Source of the DNA: Nitratiruptor sp. | GTDB taxonomy: Bacteria; Campylobacterota; Campylobacteria; Campylobacterales; Nitratiruptoraceae | Reading direction: 5' to 3' | NCBI GenBank assembly: GCA_015494505.1 | Contig: WGBB01000229.1 | Coordinates: 1 to 19,505, forward strand | Length of the DNA: 19,505 nt | In this document: positions 6,718 to 13,927 of the stretch, piece by piece | Layout: every line of letters begins with the position of its first letter | How positions within the stretch are numbered: the first letter of the stretch is position 1 | Notes under the pieces: model-generated | Seen by the model: only the letters and a program-made list of their open reading frames with translations | Told to the model about the DNA's origin: nothing | Database searches by the model: none | Translations under genes and position numbers: made by a program

Positions 6718-7798
6718 CGCGCATCTCGAGGTAGTTTTTAAGACCCAAGCTTGTCCAAGCCCTATTTTCCATCCAAAAAGGTTCTATATTTTGCCATACG
6801 CGCTTGAAGTCGGCCGATTTGGCGCTCTGTTCATGAATCACTTCAAAAAGGGCTTTTTGTGCTGCTTGGACTATCTCTTCGGGCCATTTGCGCAGCTGTA
6901 CGCCGAGGGTTTTTAGCTTTTTGAGGGCTTCGGCGTTTTTGGCTTGGAAGTTGTATACCATCTTTGCGTTCATCTCATTCGCACAGCTTGTTATGAGGGT
7001 CTGAATATCTTTTGGGAGGCTCTCCCAGCGCTTTTTATTAAAGGTAAGCTCCAAAACGCTACCCGGCTCGTGAAAACCGCTGTAGTAGTATTTGGCCACT
7101 TTGTAAAAGCCCATCTTGATATCGAGAGCCGGACCTACCCATTCGGTAGCATCGATGGTACCTCGATCAAGAGCGGTGTATATTTCGCCAGCAGCGAGCA
7201 ATATGGCATTGACGCCAAGCTTTGCCATCACTTCGCCCCCAAGGCCCGGGATGCGCATTTTAAGGCCCTTGAGGTCTTTAAGACTTTTTATCTCCTTGCG
7301 AAACCAGCCGCCCATCTGCACGTCGGTATTGCCGCCGAGCAGGGGGTAGAGGTTGTATTTGCCGTAGAGCTCGCGCCACAGCTCCAATCCCCCGCCGTAG
7401 AGCATCCATGCGTTCATCTCGTTGGAGGTAAACCCGAAAGGAAAGCCCCCAAAGAGTGCGAAGGCAGGGTTTTTGCCTTTCCAGTAGTAGGGCCCAGAGT
7501 GAAAAGCGTCGATTTGGCCGGCACTGCAGGCATCGAAGACCTGGAGCGCTGGAACGAGTAGGTTTTTGGCGAAGACCTTTATCTGCACCTCGCCGTCACT
7601 CGCCTCATAGACGCGTTTTGCGAACTCTTCGACGCCTTCGCCCATGATGGGGAAATTTGCCGGCCAGCTGGTGGCGAGTTTGAGTGTGATTTTGCGTCGT
7701 TTGCTCACACTAAAGCTGTGTACCTCTTGGCGTTTGCAGCCGGCTAGCATCGAAGCCGTGGTAGCTGCGGATGCTAGCAAAAACGTTCGCCTTTTCAT
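6710..7798 (-). CDS. TRAP-type (DctP/TakP-like) solute-binding lipoprotein without its permease
   Basis: Extracytoplasmic solute-binding protein of the TRAP class, 362 aa. Such proteins usually deliver carboxylates or 2-oxoacids to a DctQM membrane pair. The N-terminus has a twin-arginine stretch (KRRTFLLAS) and a lipobox (MLAG-Cys21), suggesting a membrane-anchored lipoprotein perhaps exported by Tat. The family core is visible: TDVQMGGWFRKE, the carboxylate-binding arginine region GLKMRIPGLGGEV (Arg182), and DATEWVGPALDIKMGFYKVA, which resembles TakP. No dctQ or dctM gene is in the window; the gene directly downstream, overlapping by 8 bases, is an APC permease. The start follows TAAGGAG, in which the upstream gene's stop and the ribosome-binding site are fused. 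Confidence 0.92.
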   Translation of the reverse strand: MKRRTFLLASAATTASMLAGCKRQEVHSFSVSKRRKITLKLATSWPANFPIMGEGVEEFAKRVYEASDGEVQIKVFAKNLLVPALQVFDACSAGQIDAFHSGPYYWKGKNPAFALFGGFPFGFTSNEMNAWMLYGGGLELWRELYGKYNLYPLLGGNTDVQMGGWFRKEIKSLKDLKGLKMRIPGLGGEVMAKLGVNAILLAAGEIYTALDRGTIDATEWVGPALDIKMGFYKVAKYYYSGFHEPGSVLELTFNKKRWESLPKDIQTLITSCANEMNAKMVYNFQAKNAEALKKLKTLGVQLRKWPEEIVQAAQKALFEVIHEQSAKSADFKRVWQNIEPFWMENRAWTSLGLKNYLEMRDG

Positions 7799-7807
7799 GC
7801 CTACTCC

Positions 7808-8965
7808 TTAGTACAAAGCTGCGATGACCGCATAGGATGCGAAGAACATCAGATGCGAAACCCCTTCTATGTAGTTGGTCTCACCGTTGTCCGTAGTCTT
7901 CCATGCTAGGATAATCGTCAGTAGTAGTGCCCCGATTTGCAATGCGTTAAAATCGAGTGTAAAGGGAATGTGGTTGAAATAACTCAAGGCCATGAGCACG
8001 GGAACGGTGATGAGAATAGAGACGGTGCTCGCACCCATGGCAATATTGATGACGCGTTGGATCTGGTCGTTTTTGGCGGCTTTGACGGCGGTGATAAGCT
8101 CGGGTGAGACGCTGATGATTGCGATGATGAGACCGGCGAGTCCTGCGTTTATGCCAAGATCATCGAATACCGCGCTCGAGTCGTGCGCGAAAATTTCCGC
8201 CATAATGCCCACACCGAAAATGAGAGCAAAGACCACGATGAGATTGGCCCAGTTGGGGAGACGCTCGAAAATATAGTCATCCTCGTGCTCTTCGTCATCG
8301 CCTAACTTTTTGCGCTTTTTGAGGCGCAATATGCGGCTGCGGGCGGTAGCTTTGAAAAAGTGGGAGTGGGTTTTGGTCTGGAAGATATAAATGGTAATGT
8401 AGTAGATGAAGAGCATGATGGAGATAATGATGCTTGCGCGCATCAGTTTGCTCTCGCCGTCCGGTGTGAAAGCCAGGAGACTGGGCACCAAGAGCGCGAT
8501 AGAAGAGATAAAGAGAATGGTAGTATAGGTACTGGAGGTATCTTCGTTATGCTCTTGCTCGGCAAAAGCAAGGCCTCCTACGAAGACCGCCAGCCCTAAT
8601 AGGACGTTCATATCCACTATAACGGCCGAAATGATACCGCTCTTGACGGTGGCTAGGGTTTCGGGTGTAGCTTCGTGCCCACCGGCGGTAAGAATCATAA
8701 AGAGCAAGATTATCTCCACCGCAACGGCGCTAAATGTCAGAACGAAACTTCCATAAGGTTCACCCAAGCGTTCGGCCAAGATTTCGGCCACTTCGCTGAC
8801 GGTTACGGAAAAGGCAACTATGGAAAGAGCAGCAAAGAAGGTGGAGAGATAGTCGTGATGGAGCGTATGGAAATAGTAGGCAGCAAGGGCCGCGACGATA
8901 CCGATGACGATATCCCAGTAATCTTCTACATAATCCCTGAACTCGGGGGAATAGTCGCTTTGCAA
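7808..8965 (-). CDS. ChaA-like Ca2+(Na+)/H+ antiporter
   Basis: Integral membrane cation/proton antiporter of 385 aa in the CaCA superfamily, closest in pattern to ChaA. The two helix-embedded acidic motifs are visible: EILAERLGEPYGSFVLTFSA, followed by VAVEI, in the first half, and IIAIISVSPELITAVKAAKN in the second. A charged cytoplasmic loop rich in Lys, Asp, Glu and His (near residues 215-230) joins the halves, as in ChaA. The start is TTG at 8965. It is supported by AAGGAG 8 bases upstream, which overlaps the TAA of the preceding gene; no nearby ATG keeps the N-terminal region. Together with the exchanger at the left edge, it is the second CaCA-type transporter in the window. Confidence 0.88.
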   Translation of the reverse strand: MQSDYSPEFRDYVEDYWDIVIGIVAALAAYYFHTLHHDYLSTFFAALSIVAFSVTVSEVAEILAERLGEPYGSFVLTFSAVAVEIILLFMILTAGGHEATPETLATVKSGIISAVIVDMNVLLGLAVFVGGLAFAEQEHNEDTSSTYTTILFISSIALLVPSLLAFTPDGESKLMRASIIISIMLFIYYITIYIFQTKTHSHFFKATARSRILRLKKRKKLGDDEEHEDDYIFERLPNWANLIVVFALIFGVGIMAEIFAHDSSAVFDDLGINAGLAGLIIAIISVSPELITAVKAAKNDQIQRVINIAMGASTVSILITVPVLMALSYFNHIPFTLDFNALQIGALLLTIILAWKTTDNGETNYIEGVSHLMFFASYAVIAALY

Positions 8966-8977
8966 CGGATAGACTCC

Positions 8978-9928
8978 TTATAGTAATGTTTGCTCTCGCT
9001 TCTTGTGTGCGAGCATCGCTACATCGAAGCTTTCGCACAGCGCGAGGTGAAAGTCACGATTATACAAAAAATTTCGCACATTTTCTATCGGCATTGTAAC
9101 AAAATCGGGCAAAGAGGTGCTGTGGCACAAAAAGAGCTTTTTGGCCCATGGGGCTTTTTGGAGTAAAAATTCACGCTCCAATCCCAAAAGATGCAAGCGA
9201 GGTTCGGTAATAAGGACGCGTTGGCTTTTGCCAAACTCCACTTCGCAAAAATCGCTACCCAGAAAGTGGGGTCGAAAGTGTGGGAATCTGTGCAGGTGCG
9301 TAAAGCCGTATGCTAGGTCGAAACGATCGATAAGGGATGCTACGCGTCCTAGTGCCGGGATGAAAAGAGGCGACAGAGGCAGCCGTTCGTAATAAGAGCC
9401 CAAAAAAAGGAGCGAGGTTTCAAAAAGATACTCCTGTGTGACCGTAATAGGATAGGCATCGAGAGAATATGCTTCCAAAGCAAGAGCTTCCAAAATGTGC
9501 GCAGGAGCTATAAAGTGGGTAATAGTATGAGACTGGAGCGCTTCTATGGAGTTTTGCAGGGAGGTATGAAAACAGAACTCTTTGGCATCGATGCAAAGGC
9601 TTGCAAGCTCTAGCTCCAGTACTCCCAGCGCGATGAGCTTTATCTTTTTTTCGACCAGGAGATAGCGAAGGTAGCGCAGCAGTACCTGCTCTATATCCTC
9701 GGCTATGAGCCACGCTATCTCTTCATCCAGAATAGGTGAGGGTTCGGATGTGAGGATGGCGTAAGCTCCCCGTTCGATGGCGACGGGGATAGATGTGGTA
9801 TCGGACGCTACGAAAAGGTCGCCCCGATGGAGTTTGTCGACATCGAAGACAACACTGTCAAATCGTGAGATAGCGGGAGTATTGCGAAGCTTTGCACCGG
9901 TGAGGCCCAGGAAGTTTTCGAGCCTCAT
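8978..9928 (-). CDS. Degenerate Mur-ligase-like protein (MurE/MurF N-terminal-like), function unknown
   Basis: 316 aa. The first 100 or so residues resemble the substrate-binding domain of MurE/MurF: SVVFDVDKLHRGDLFVA followed by AIERGAYAILTSE parallels the ligases' DSR-x-GDLFVA ... A-x-GA-x-AIV pattern. The dGHDFI stretch between them is shortened. Where a ligase has the ATP-binding TGTNGKT loop, this protein has IALGVLELELASLC, so there is no P-loop and no expected ligase activity. The ATG at 9928 overlaps the metG stop (ATGA). As I recall, a hypothetical gene occupies the same place after metG in Campylobacter. Its role could be structural or regulatory in cell-wall synthesis, or unrelated. 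Confidence 0.8.
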   Translation of the reverse strand: MRLENFLGLTGAKLRNTPAISRFDSVVFDVDKLHRGDLFVASDTTSIPVAIERGAYAILTSEPSPILDEEIAWLIAEDIEQVLLRYLRYLLVEKKIKLIALGVLELELASLCIDAKEFCFHTSLQNSIEALQSHTITHFIAPAHILEALALEAYSLDAYPITVTQEYLFETSLLFLGSYYERLPLSPLFIPALGRVASLIDRFDLAYGFTHLHRFPHFRPHFLGSDFCEVEFGKSQRVLITEPRLHLLGLEREFLLQKAPWAKKLFLCHSTSLPDFVTMPIENVRNFLYNRDFHLALCESFDVAMLAHKKREQTLL

Positions 9929-11835
9929 TGCACGGGTGTTCCCTCTTTTTTGCGCGTTTTGGGTCCTACGAGTGTGAGTCCGTTTTCGTCGCGAGCCGCG
10001 AGAATCATCCCTTCGCTGAGGATTCCCATAAGTTTGGCAGGCTTGAGGTTGGCCACGACGCACACCTGCTCGCCCACCAGCTCGCTAGGAGTATAGAACT
10101 CCTTGATGCCGGCCACTATCTGGCGCGGTCGCTCTTCGCCCAGGTCTATTTGCAGTTTGAGAAGTTTTTTGCTTTTTGGCACTTCCTCGGCCTCTACTAC
10201 GGTACCTACCTTGATTTTGACCTTGAAGAAGTCGTCGATGGTGATGACGTTGTCTTGGCTTTTGGGTTGTGTCGGCTCTTTTTTGGTCTGGCTTTTTTGC
10301 TCTTGCATCAGCGGCTCTTCGATTTTTGGAAAGAGAGGCGGTACTTTTTTGATGGTGAAACTTTTCAAGAGCTCTCGATTTTCTACAAATTTTTTGAAAC
10401 TCTCTTTGTCGATGCTAAAGCCCAGGGCATCCGCGATGGTCTGTGTGGTTTTGGGCATCACGGGGTGCAGCAGGAGCGCCGCTTTGGCCAAGATATTGGC
10501 TACAAGGGCGATGAGCGCCATCGCTTCGTCTTCTTTTCCCTCTTTCATCTTTGCCCATGGCGTATAGCGGTCTATAGCCTTGTTTGCGATGGTAAGAATC
10601 TTCCAAAGTTCTTCCAGGTAGCGGTGCCACTTCATCTCTTCGGCCAGCGCATCGAGGCCGTCGATGATCTCTTGCATCTCGGCGAGCTCTTGGGCGTGGA
10701 ACTTCTCCACATCTTTGCTGTCTACTTGAAAATCGAAATATTTTCCACTCATACCGATGATGCGGTTGAGCAGGTTGCCAAGGTCGTTGCCCAGGTCGTT
10801 GTTGATGCGATCGATCAGCGCCTTTTGGCTAAAGTCGCCATCTTGGCCGAAGGGGACCTCGCGAAGTAAAAAGTAGCGAAAGTTTTCCAGACCATAGGCA
10901 TCTGCCACGGCTTTGGGATCGACTACGTTGCCTTTGGATTTGCTCATCTTCTCACCGTTTCTCGTCCACCAGCCGTGCGTAGCGATATGTTTGGGGATAG
11001 CCAGATCCAGACTCATCAAAAATGCCGGCCAATAGACTGCGTGGAAACGCAAGATATCCTTGCCCACCAGATGATAATCGGCCGGCCAAAAGTGCATCAA
11101 CTTCTCATCTGTGCCGTATCCTAAGGCAGTGACGTAGTTGAGCAGAGCGTCGAGCCACACATACATCACGTGTTTGGGATCGTTGATAGACTCGGGCAGC
11201 GGGACGCCCCAGTTGAAGCTGGTGCGGGTGATGGAGAGGTCTTGTAGACCCCCTTCGACGAAGCGAATCACCTCGTTTTTTTTCGATTTTGGCAAGACGA
11301 ACTTCTCTTCGTTTTTGTAGAGTTCCAAGAGTTTGTCTTGGTATTTGGAGAGGCGAAAGAAGTAGCTCTCTTCCTTGACGATACTTGTAGGTTTGCCGCA
11401 ATCGGGGCAGAACTCGTTGTCGATGAGCTGTGATTCCGGGAAAAAGGATTCACAGCTGATGCAGTAGTGCCCTTCGTAAGTACCTTTGTAGATGTCACCT
11501 TTGTTGTACATTATCTCAAAGGCTTTCTGGACACCCTTGATATGCTCGGGGTCCGTGGTGCGGATGAATTTGTCGTAGCTGATTTCAAACTCGTCCCAAA
11601 GATTTCTAAACTTCGCGCTTATCTCATCCGCATACTCTTTGGGGCTTTTGCCTCTTTTTTTCGCTGCCTCTTCTATCTTTTGGCCGTGTTCGTCGGTGCC
11701 CGTGAGGAAGAAGGTTTCAAAGCCCCTGAGGCGAAAGTAGCGCGCCGCCGTGTCGGCGATAATAGTGGTGTAGGCGTGCCCTATGTGGGGTACGTCGTTG
11801 ACATAGTAGATAGGTGTGGTGATATAGCGTTTCAT
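9925..11835 (-). CDS. metG: Methionyl-tRNA synthetase with C-terminal tRNA-binding domain
   Basis: Charges tRNA(Met). The 636-aa product has HIGH at residues 17-20, the zinc-knuckle cysteines Cys125, Cys128, Cys143 and Cys146, the anticodon-binding helical region, and KMSKS at 296-300. A flexible Gln/Lys/Thr-rich linker leads to a Trbp111-type OB-fold (about 525-636) with FFKVKIKVGTVVEAEEVP and a GLTLVGP end. The start is ATG at 11835, five bases after TAAGGAG, which is both the stop of the small upstream gene and the ribosome-binding site. Confidence 0.98.
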   Translation of the reverse strand: MKRYITTPIYYVNDVPHIGHAYTTIIADTAARYFRLRGFETFFLTGTDEHGQKIEEAAKKRGKSPKEYADEISAKFRNLWDEFEISYDKFIRTTDPEHIKGVQKAFEIMYNKGDIYKGTYEGHYCISCESFFPESQLIDNEFCPDCGKPTSIVKEESYFFRLSKYQDKLLELYKNEEKFVLPKSKKNEVIRFVEGGLQDLSITRTSFNWGVPLPESINDPKHVMYVWLDALLNYVTALGYGTDEKLMHFWPADYHLVGKDILRFHAVYWPAFLMSLDLAIPKHIATHGWWTRNGEKMSKSKGNVVDPKAVADAYGLENFRYFLLREVPFGQDGDFSQKALIDRINNDLGNDLGNLLNRIIGMSGKYFDFQVDSKDVEKFHAQELAEMQEIIDGLDALAEEMKWHRYLEELWKILTIANKAIDRYTPWAKMKEGKEDEAMALIALVANILAKAALLLHPVMPKTTQTIADALGFSIDKESFKKFVENRELLKSFTIKKVPPLFPKIEEPLMQEQKSQTKKEPTQPKSQDNVITIDDFFKVKIKVGTVVEAEEVPKSKKLLKLQIDLGEERPRQIVAGIKEFYTPSELVGEQVCVVANLKPAKLMGILSEGMILAARDENGLTLVGPKTRKKEGTPVQ

Positions 11836-11844
11836 ACACTCTCC

Positions 11845-12036
11845 TTAAAATTCAAATCCGCCGCCCTTGCCCTTGTTCATACTTAGATACACGGCGTCTA
11901 CATATTCGTTGCGTACTTTACAGCCGATGATTTCCTTGCATTTGAGGCAAGAGTCCACCTTTTTTTGCTCTTGGCATTTTTTGAGCTCTTTGGTTTTTTC
12001 TACGAGCATCTGCTCGTAGCGATCAAGCTTTTTCAT
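11845..12036 (-). CDS. Small cysteine-rich conserved hypothetical (63 aa)
   Basis: Unrecognised 63-aa protein. Residues 1-26 are charged and likely helical (LDRYEQMLVEKTKELKKC). Then comes a C-x2-C-x5-C cluster (Cys30, Cys33, Cys39; also Cys21) and a Gly-rich end (GKGGGFEF). The cysteine spacing suggests a small metal-binding or redox module, which is inference. The ATG at 12036 overlaps the end of fbp by 14 bases; starting further upstream would lie entirely inside fbp. Its stop is fused to the metG ribosome-binding site. A gene of similar size between fbp and metG also occurs in Campylobacter, as I recall, which argues that it is real. Confidence 0.78.
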   Translation of the reverse strand: MKKLDRYEQMLVEKTKELKKCQEQKKVDSCLKCKEIIGCKVRNEYVDAVYLSMNKGKGGGFEF

Positions 12037-12865
12037 AGTACTCTTTGACCTTTTCGATTTCGTAGCGGCTGCCGAAAAAGCAGGGCGTCGTTTCATGGAT
12101 GTCGCCGCATCCTAGCTCCAAAAGGCGCCTGCCGCTCTCATCTATGGCGTAGCCCCCGGCTTTTTCGTAGATATTGGCAAATGGAAAAACCTCGAAGATT
12201 TTGCGCAGCTTTCCTTTTGGCTTGTCTTCGGTGCCGGGGTAGCTAAAGAGGCCTCCGCCCTTGACGAGGATTTGATGCAGATCCGGCACCATCCCGCCGG
12301 AGTAGCGCAGGCGATACCCCTCGGCGAAGAGCGACTCTACCAGCTCTTTGTGGTGTGGGTACCAGTACTTTTGCGTAGCACCGGGTGCGTTGAGCTTGCC
12401 TTTGTCACCCAGTGCGAGCTCTTGCATAAAGACGAACTCCTCCCCTTCGAGTCTAAAGCGCTCGGCCTTAATGGTGGCTACCACCAGCTCCGTGCGAGGA
12501 CCGTAGACCACGTAGGCACTGGCTACGAGGTTAGGGCCAGAGAAACTGCCTTCGTAGATGCCAAAAATAGATCCGACACTGAGGTTGACATCCACGAGGC
12601 TGCTGCCATCGAGTGGATCGTATCCCACCAGATATTTGCCCGATTCGTTGATAGTTACGGGATCGCTCTTCTCTTCGCTGGCGATCGTTTTTACGGAACT
12701 TGCGCGTGCTAGCTCCTCTTCGATGATGGTGTCGCTGAGCACATCGAGTTTGAGCTGCTGCTCACCGGAGCTGTTGGCGCTTTGGGCGTAGCCGAGTTCT
12801 TCTTCATTGATCGCTTTGCGAATGCGTATGGCACTACGTTTGATAGCTTCGATGATTTCGGTCAT
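12023..12865 (-). CDS. fbp: Class I fructose-1,6-bisphosphatase
   Basis: Hydrolyses fructose-1,6-bisphosphate to fructose-6-phosphate, the committed phosphatase step of gluconeogenesis. The 280-aa product has the metal/phosphate motif GYDPLDGSSLVDVN (DPLDGSS at 83-89) preceded by the acidic ASEEKSD loop. The substrate-binding half contains LRYSGGMVPDLHQIL and FANIYEKAGGYAID. It is shorter than the enterobacterial enzyme (about 332 aa), which I recall as normal for this group. The ATG at 12865 follows GAGGTG, made from the last codons of mobB; mobB stops one base upstream. Confidence 0.97.
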   Translation of the reverse strand: MTEIIEAIKRSAIRIRKAINEEELGYAQSANSSGEQQLKLDVLSDTIIEEELARASSVKTIASEEKSDPVTINESGKYLVGYDPLDGSSLVDVNLSVGSIFGIYEGSFSGPNLVASAYVVYGPRTELVVATIKAERFRLEGEEFVFMQELALGDKGKLNAPGATQKYWYPHHKELVESLFAEGYRLRYSGGMVPDLHQILVKGGGLFSYPGTEDKPKGKLRKIFEVFPFANIYEKAGGYAIDESGRRLLELGCGDIHETTPCFFGSRYEIEKVKEYYEKA

Positions 12866-12866
12866 T

Positions 12867-13352
12867 TCACACCTCTTTCGCGTTTGCTTGGATCCAAGAG
12901 AGGATCTGCTTGGGGTCGTTGAGATCGAGTATTTCTATATGTTCCGGTATAGTGGCGCGATCTACGCTCCCATCGATCGCCACGGCCTGGATGTAGTCGA
13001 AGTAGCTAGGATCCACCTGGCCGCGAAAGACACCGATGCGTGGTAGCGGCAGGTATTTGAGCCCTTCGACCAAAAGATAGTCGAAATCGCCAAGCATTGC
13101 GATGATCTCCTCGATATCGCGATGGCGATGGGAGAAGTAGGTGGTGCGGGTAGGGGAGGTGACCACCACCTCCGCGCCCGTTTGGAAAAATTTATAGCTA
13201 TCCTTACCCTCTACGTCGAATTGCGCCTTGTCTTTGGGGTCGTTTTTGACGATGGCGACACGATGCTCGGGTAGCAAGAGTTTGGCCACTTTGGTGATGA
13301 TGGTGGTTTTGCCACTGTTGGAGGGGCCTGTAAAGGCGACGGCTCTTCTCAA
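12867..13352 (-). CDS. mobB: Molybdopterin-guanine dinucleotide biosynthesis adaptor MobB
   Basis: Small P-loop GTPase-like protein that assists MobA in attaching GMP to molybdopterin. The 161-aa product has the Walker A loop FTGPSNSGKTT at the N-terminus, and the family segments VAIVKNDPKDKAQFD and DFDYLLVEGLKYLPLPRIGVFR. The start is TTG at 13352, backed by GGGAG about 4 bases upstream; no ATG lies near enough to keep the P-loop. It is first in the long minus-strand run and divergent from the lipoprotein gene. The molybdenum cofactor link fits an organism using nitrate reductase, formate dehydrogenase or similar, but none is in this window. Confidence 0.93.
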   Translation of the reverse strand: MRRAVAFTGPSNSGKTTIITKVAKLLLPEHRVAIVKNDPKDKAQFDVEGKDSYKFFQTGAEVVVTSPTRTTYFSHRHRDIEEIIAMLGDFDYLLVEGLKYLPLPRIGVFRGQVDPSYFDYIQAVAIDGSVDRATIPEHIEILDLNDPKQILSWIQANAKEV

Positions 13353-13402
13353 GGGCTCCCTTTTTTTCTTGCTATTTTATCCAATAAAAAGTTAAGAGTA
13401 GC

Positions 13403-13408
13403 TATAAT
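13403..13408 (+). promoter_or_regulatory. -10 box of the lipoprotein promoter
   Basis: TATAAT preceded by GC in AGTAGCTATAATGG, 28 bases upstream of the lipoprotein ATG at 13436. The ribosome-binding site AAAGAGGA (13423-13430) lies 5 bases before the ATG. This is the best vegetative promoter match in the window. Confidence 0.65.
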
Positions 13409-13435
13409 GGTGCAAAATCACCAAAGAGGACGACG

Positions 13436-13927
13436 ATGCTAAGAAAGCTCCTAATGGCTGCGGCTTTTTTGCTCCTTGCAGGATGTAGCTGCAAAAACAC
13501 CAACTTCTTCGCTCCCGATAAGTACTACGCAGAAGCATTGCGTTACACCCAAAAGGGCGATATTGCCATTTCACTGGAGAACAAGGCTCTCATCGTAGCT
13601 ACCTATCTCAATCCTCTTAAAAAGCGCACCAAAGGGGATGAGGAGTTTTTCGTGCGCGTCTACATCGACAACGATTTCGACGACCCCCAAAAGAGCGGCC
13701 TCTTTCATCCGGGATACACCCTCACGCTCAACGGCAAAAAGCCTCTTTCTATCAAAGCGGTGGACAAAAATAGCGAACTGGCAAAATCGATGCCGGCGGT
13801 GCTGCCTTGGTATAAGCTCTATGTGGTGCGATTTGCGCACACCGAAGCTAAAACTTTGCGCCTGGAGTTTGCGAACGCAAAGTACGGCAAAGTGGTTTTA
13901 ACCTATCCAAACTTTCTGTTAGACTAA
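13436..13927 (+). CDS. Small conserved lipoprotein, function unknown
   Basis: 163 aa. The N-terminus is a clear lipoprotein signal: MLRKLL, a hydrophobic stretch and LLAG-Cys17. The mature part is polar with alternating beta-like segments (ISLENKALIVATYLNP, FFVRVYIDNDF, GYTLTLNGKKPLSIKAV) and no motif I recognise. It has its own promoter and ribosome-binding site and stands alone between two minus-strand operons. As I recall, a lipoprotein gene occupies this position between mobB and slt in Campylobacter. The 3' 80 bases overlap the 3' end of the convergent slt gene. Confidence 0.85.
   Translation: MLRKLLMAAAFLLLAGCSCKNTNFFAPDKYYAEALRYTQKGDIAISLENKALIVATYLNPLKKRTKGDEEFFVRVYIDNDFDDPQKSGLFHPGYTLTLNGKKPLSIKAVDKNSELAKSMPAVLPWYKLYVVRFAHTEAKTLRLEFANAKYGKVVLTYPNFLLD

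Noticed and set aside
6944..7561. 205-codon plus-strand frame opposite the solute-binding protein gene
   Set aside because: It is antisense to a strongly conserved family, with no independent support.
9929..10063. Upstream extension of the Mur-like protein
   Set aside because: It is low-complexity Arg-rich sequence inside metG; the ATGA overlap at 9928 gives a natural coupled start.
9928..10869. 313-codon plus-strand frame opposite metG
   Set aside because: It is the mirror of a clearly conserved synthetase gene; its translation has no recognisable motif.
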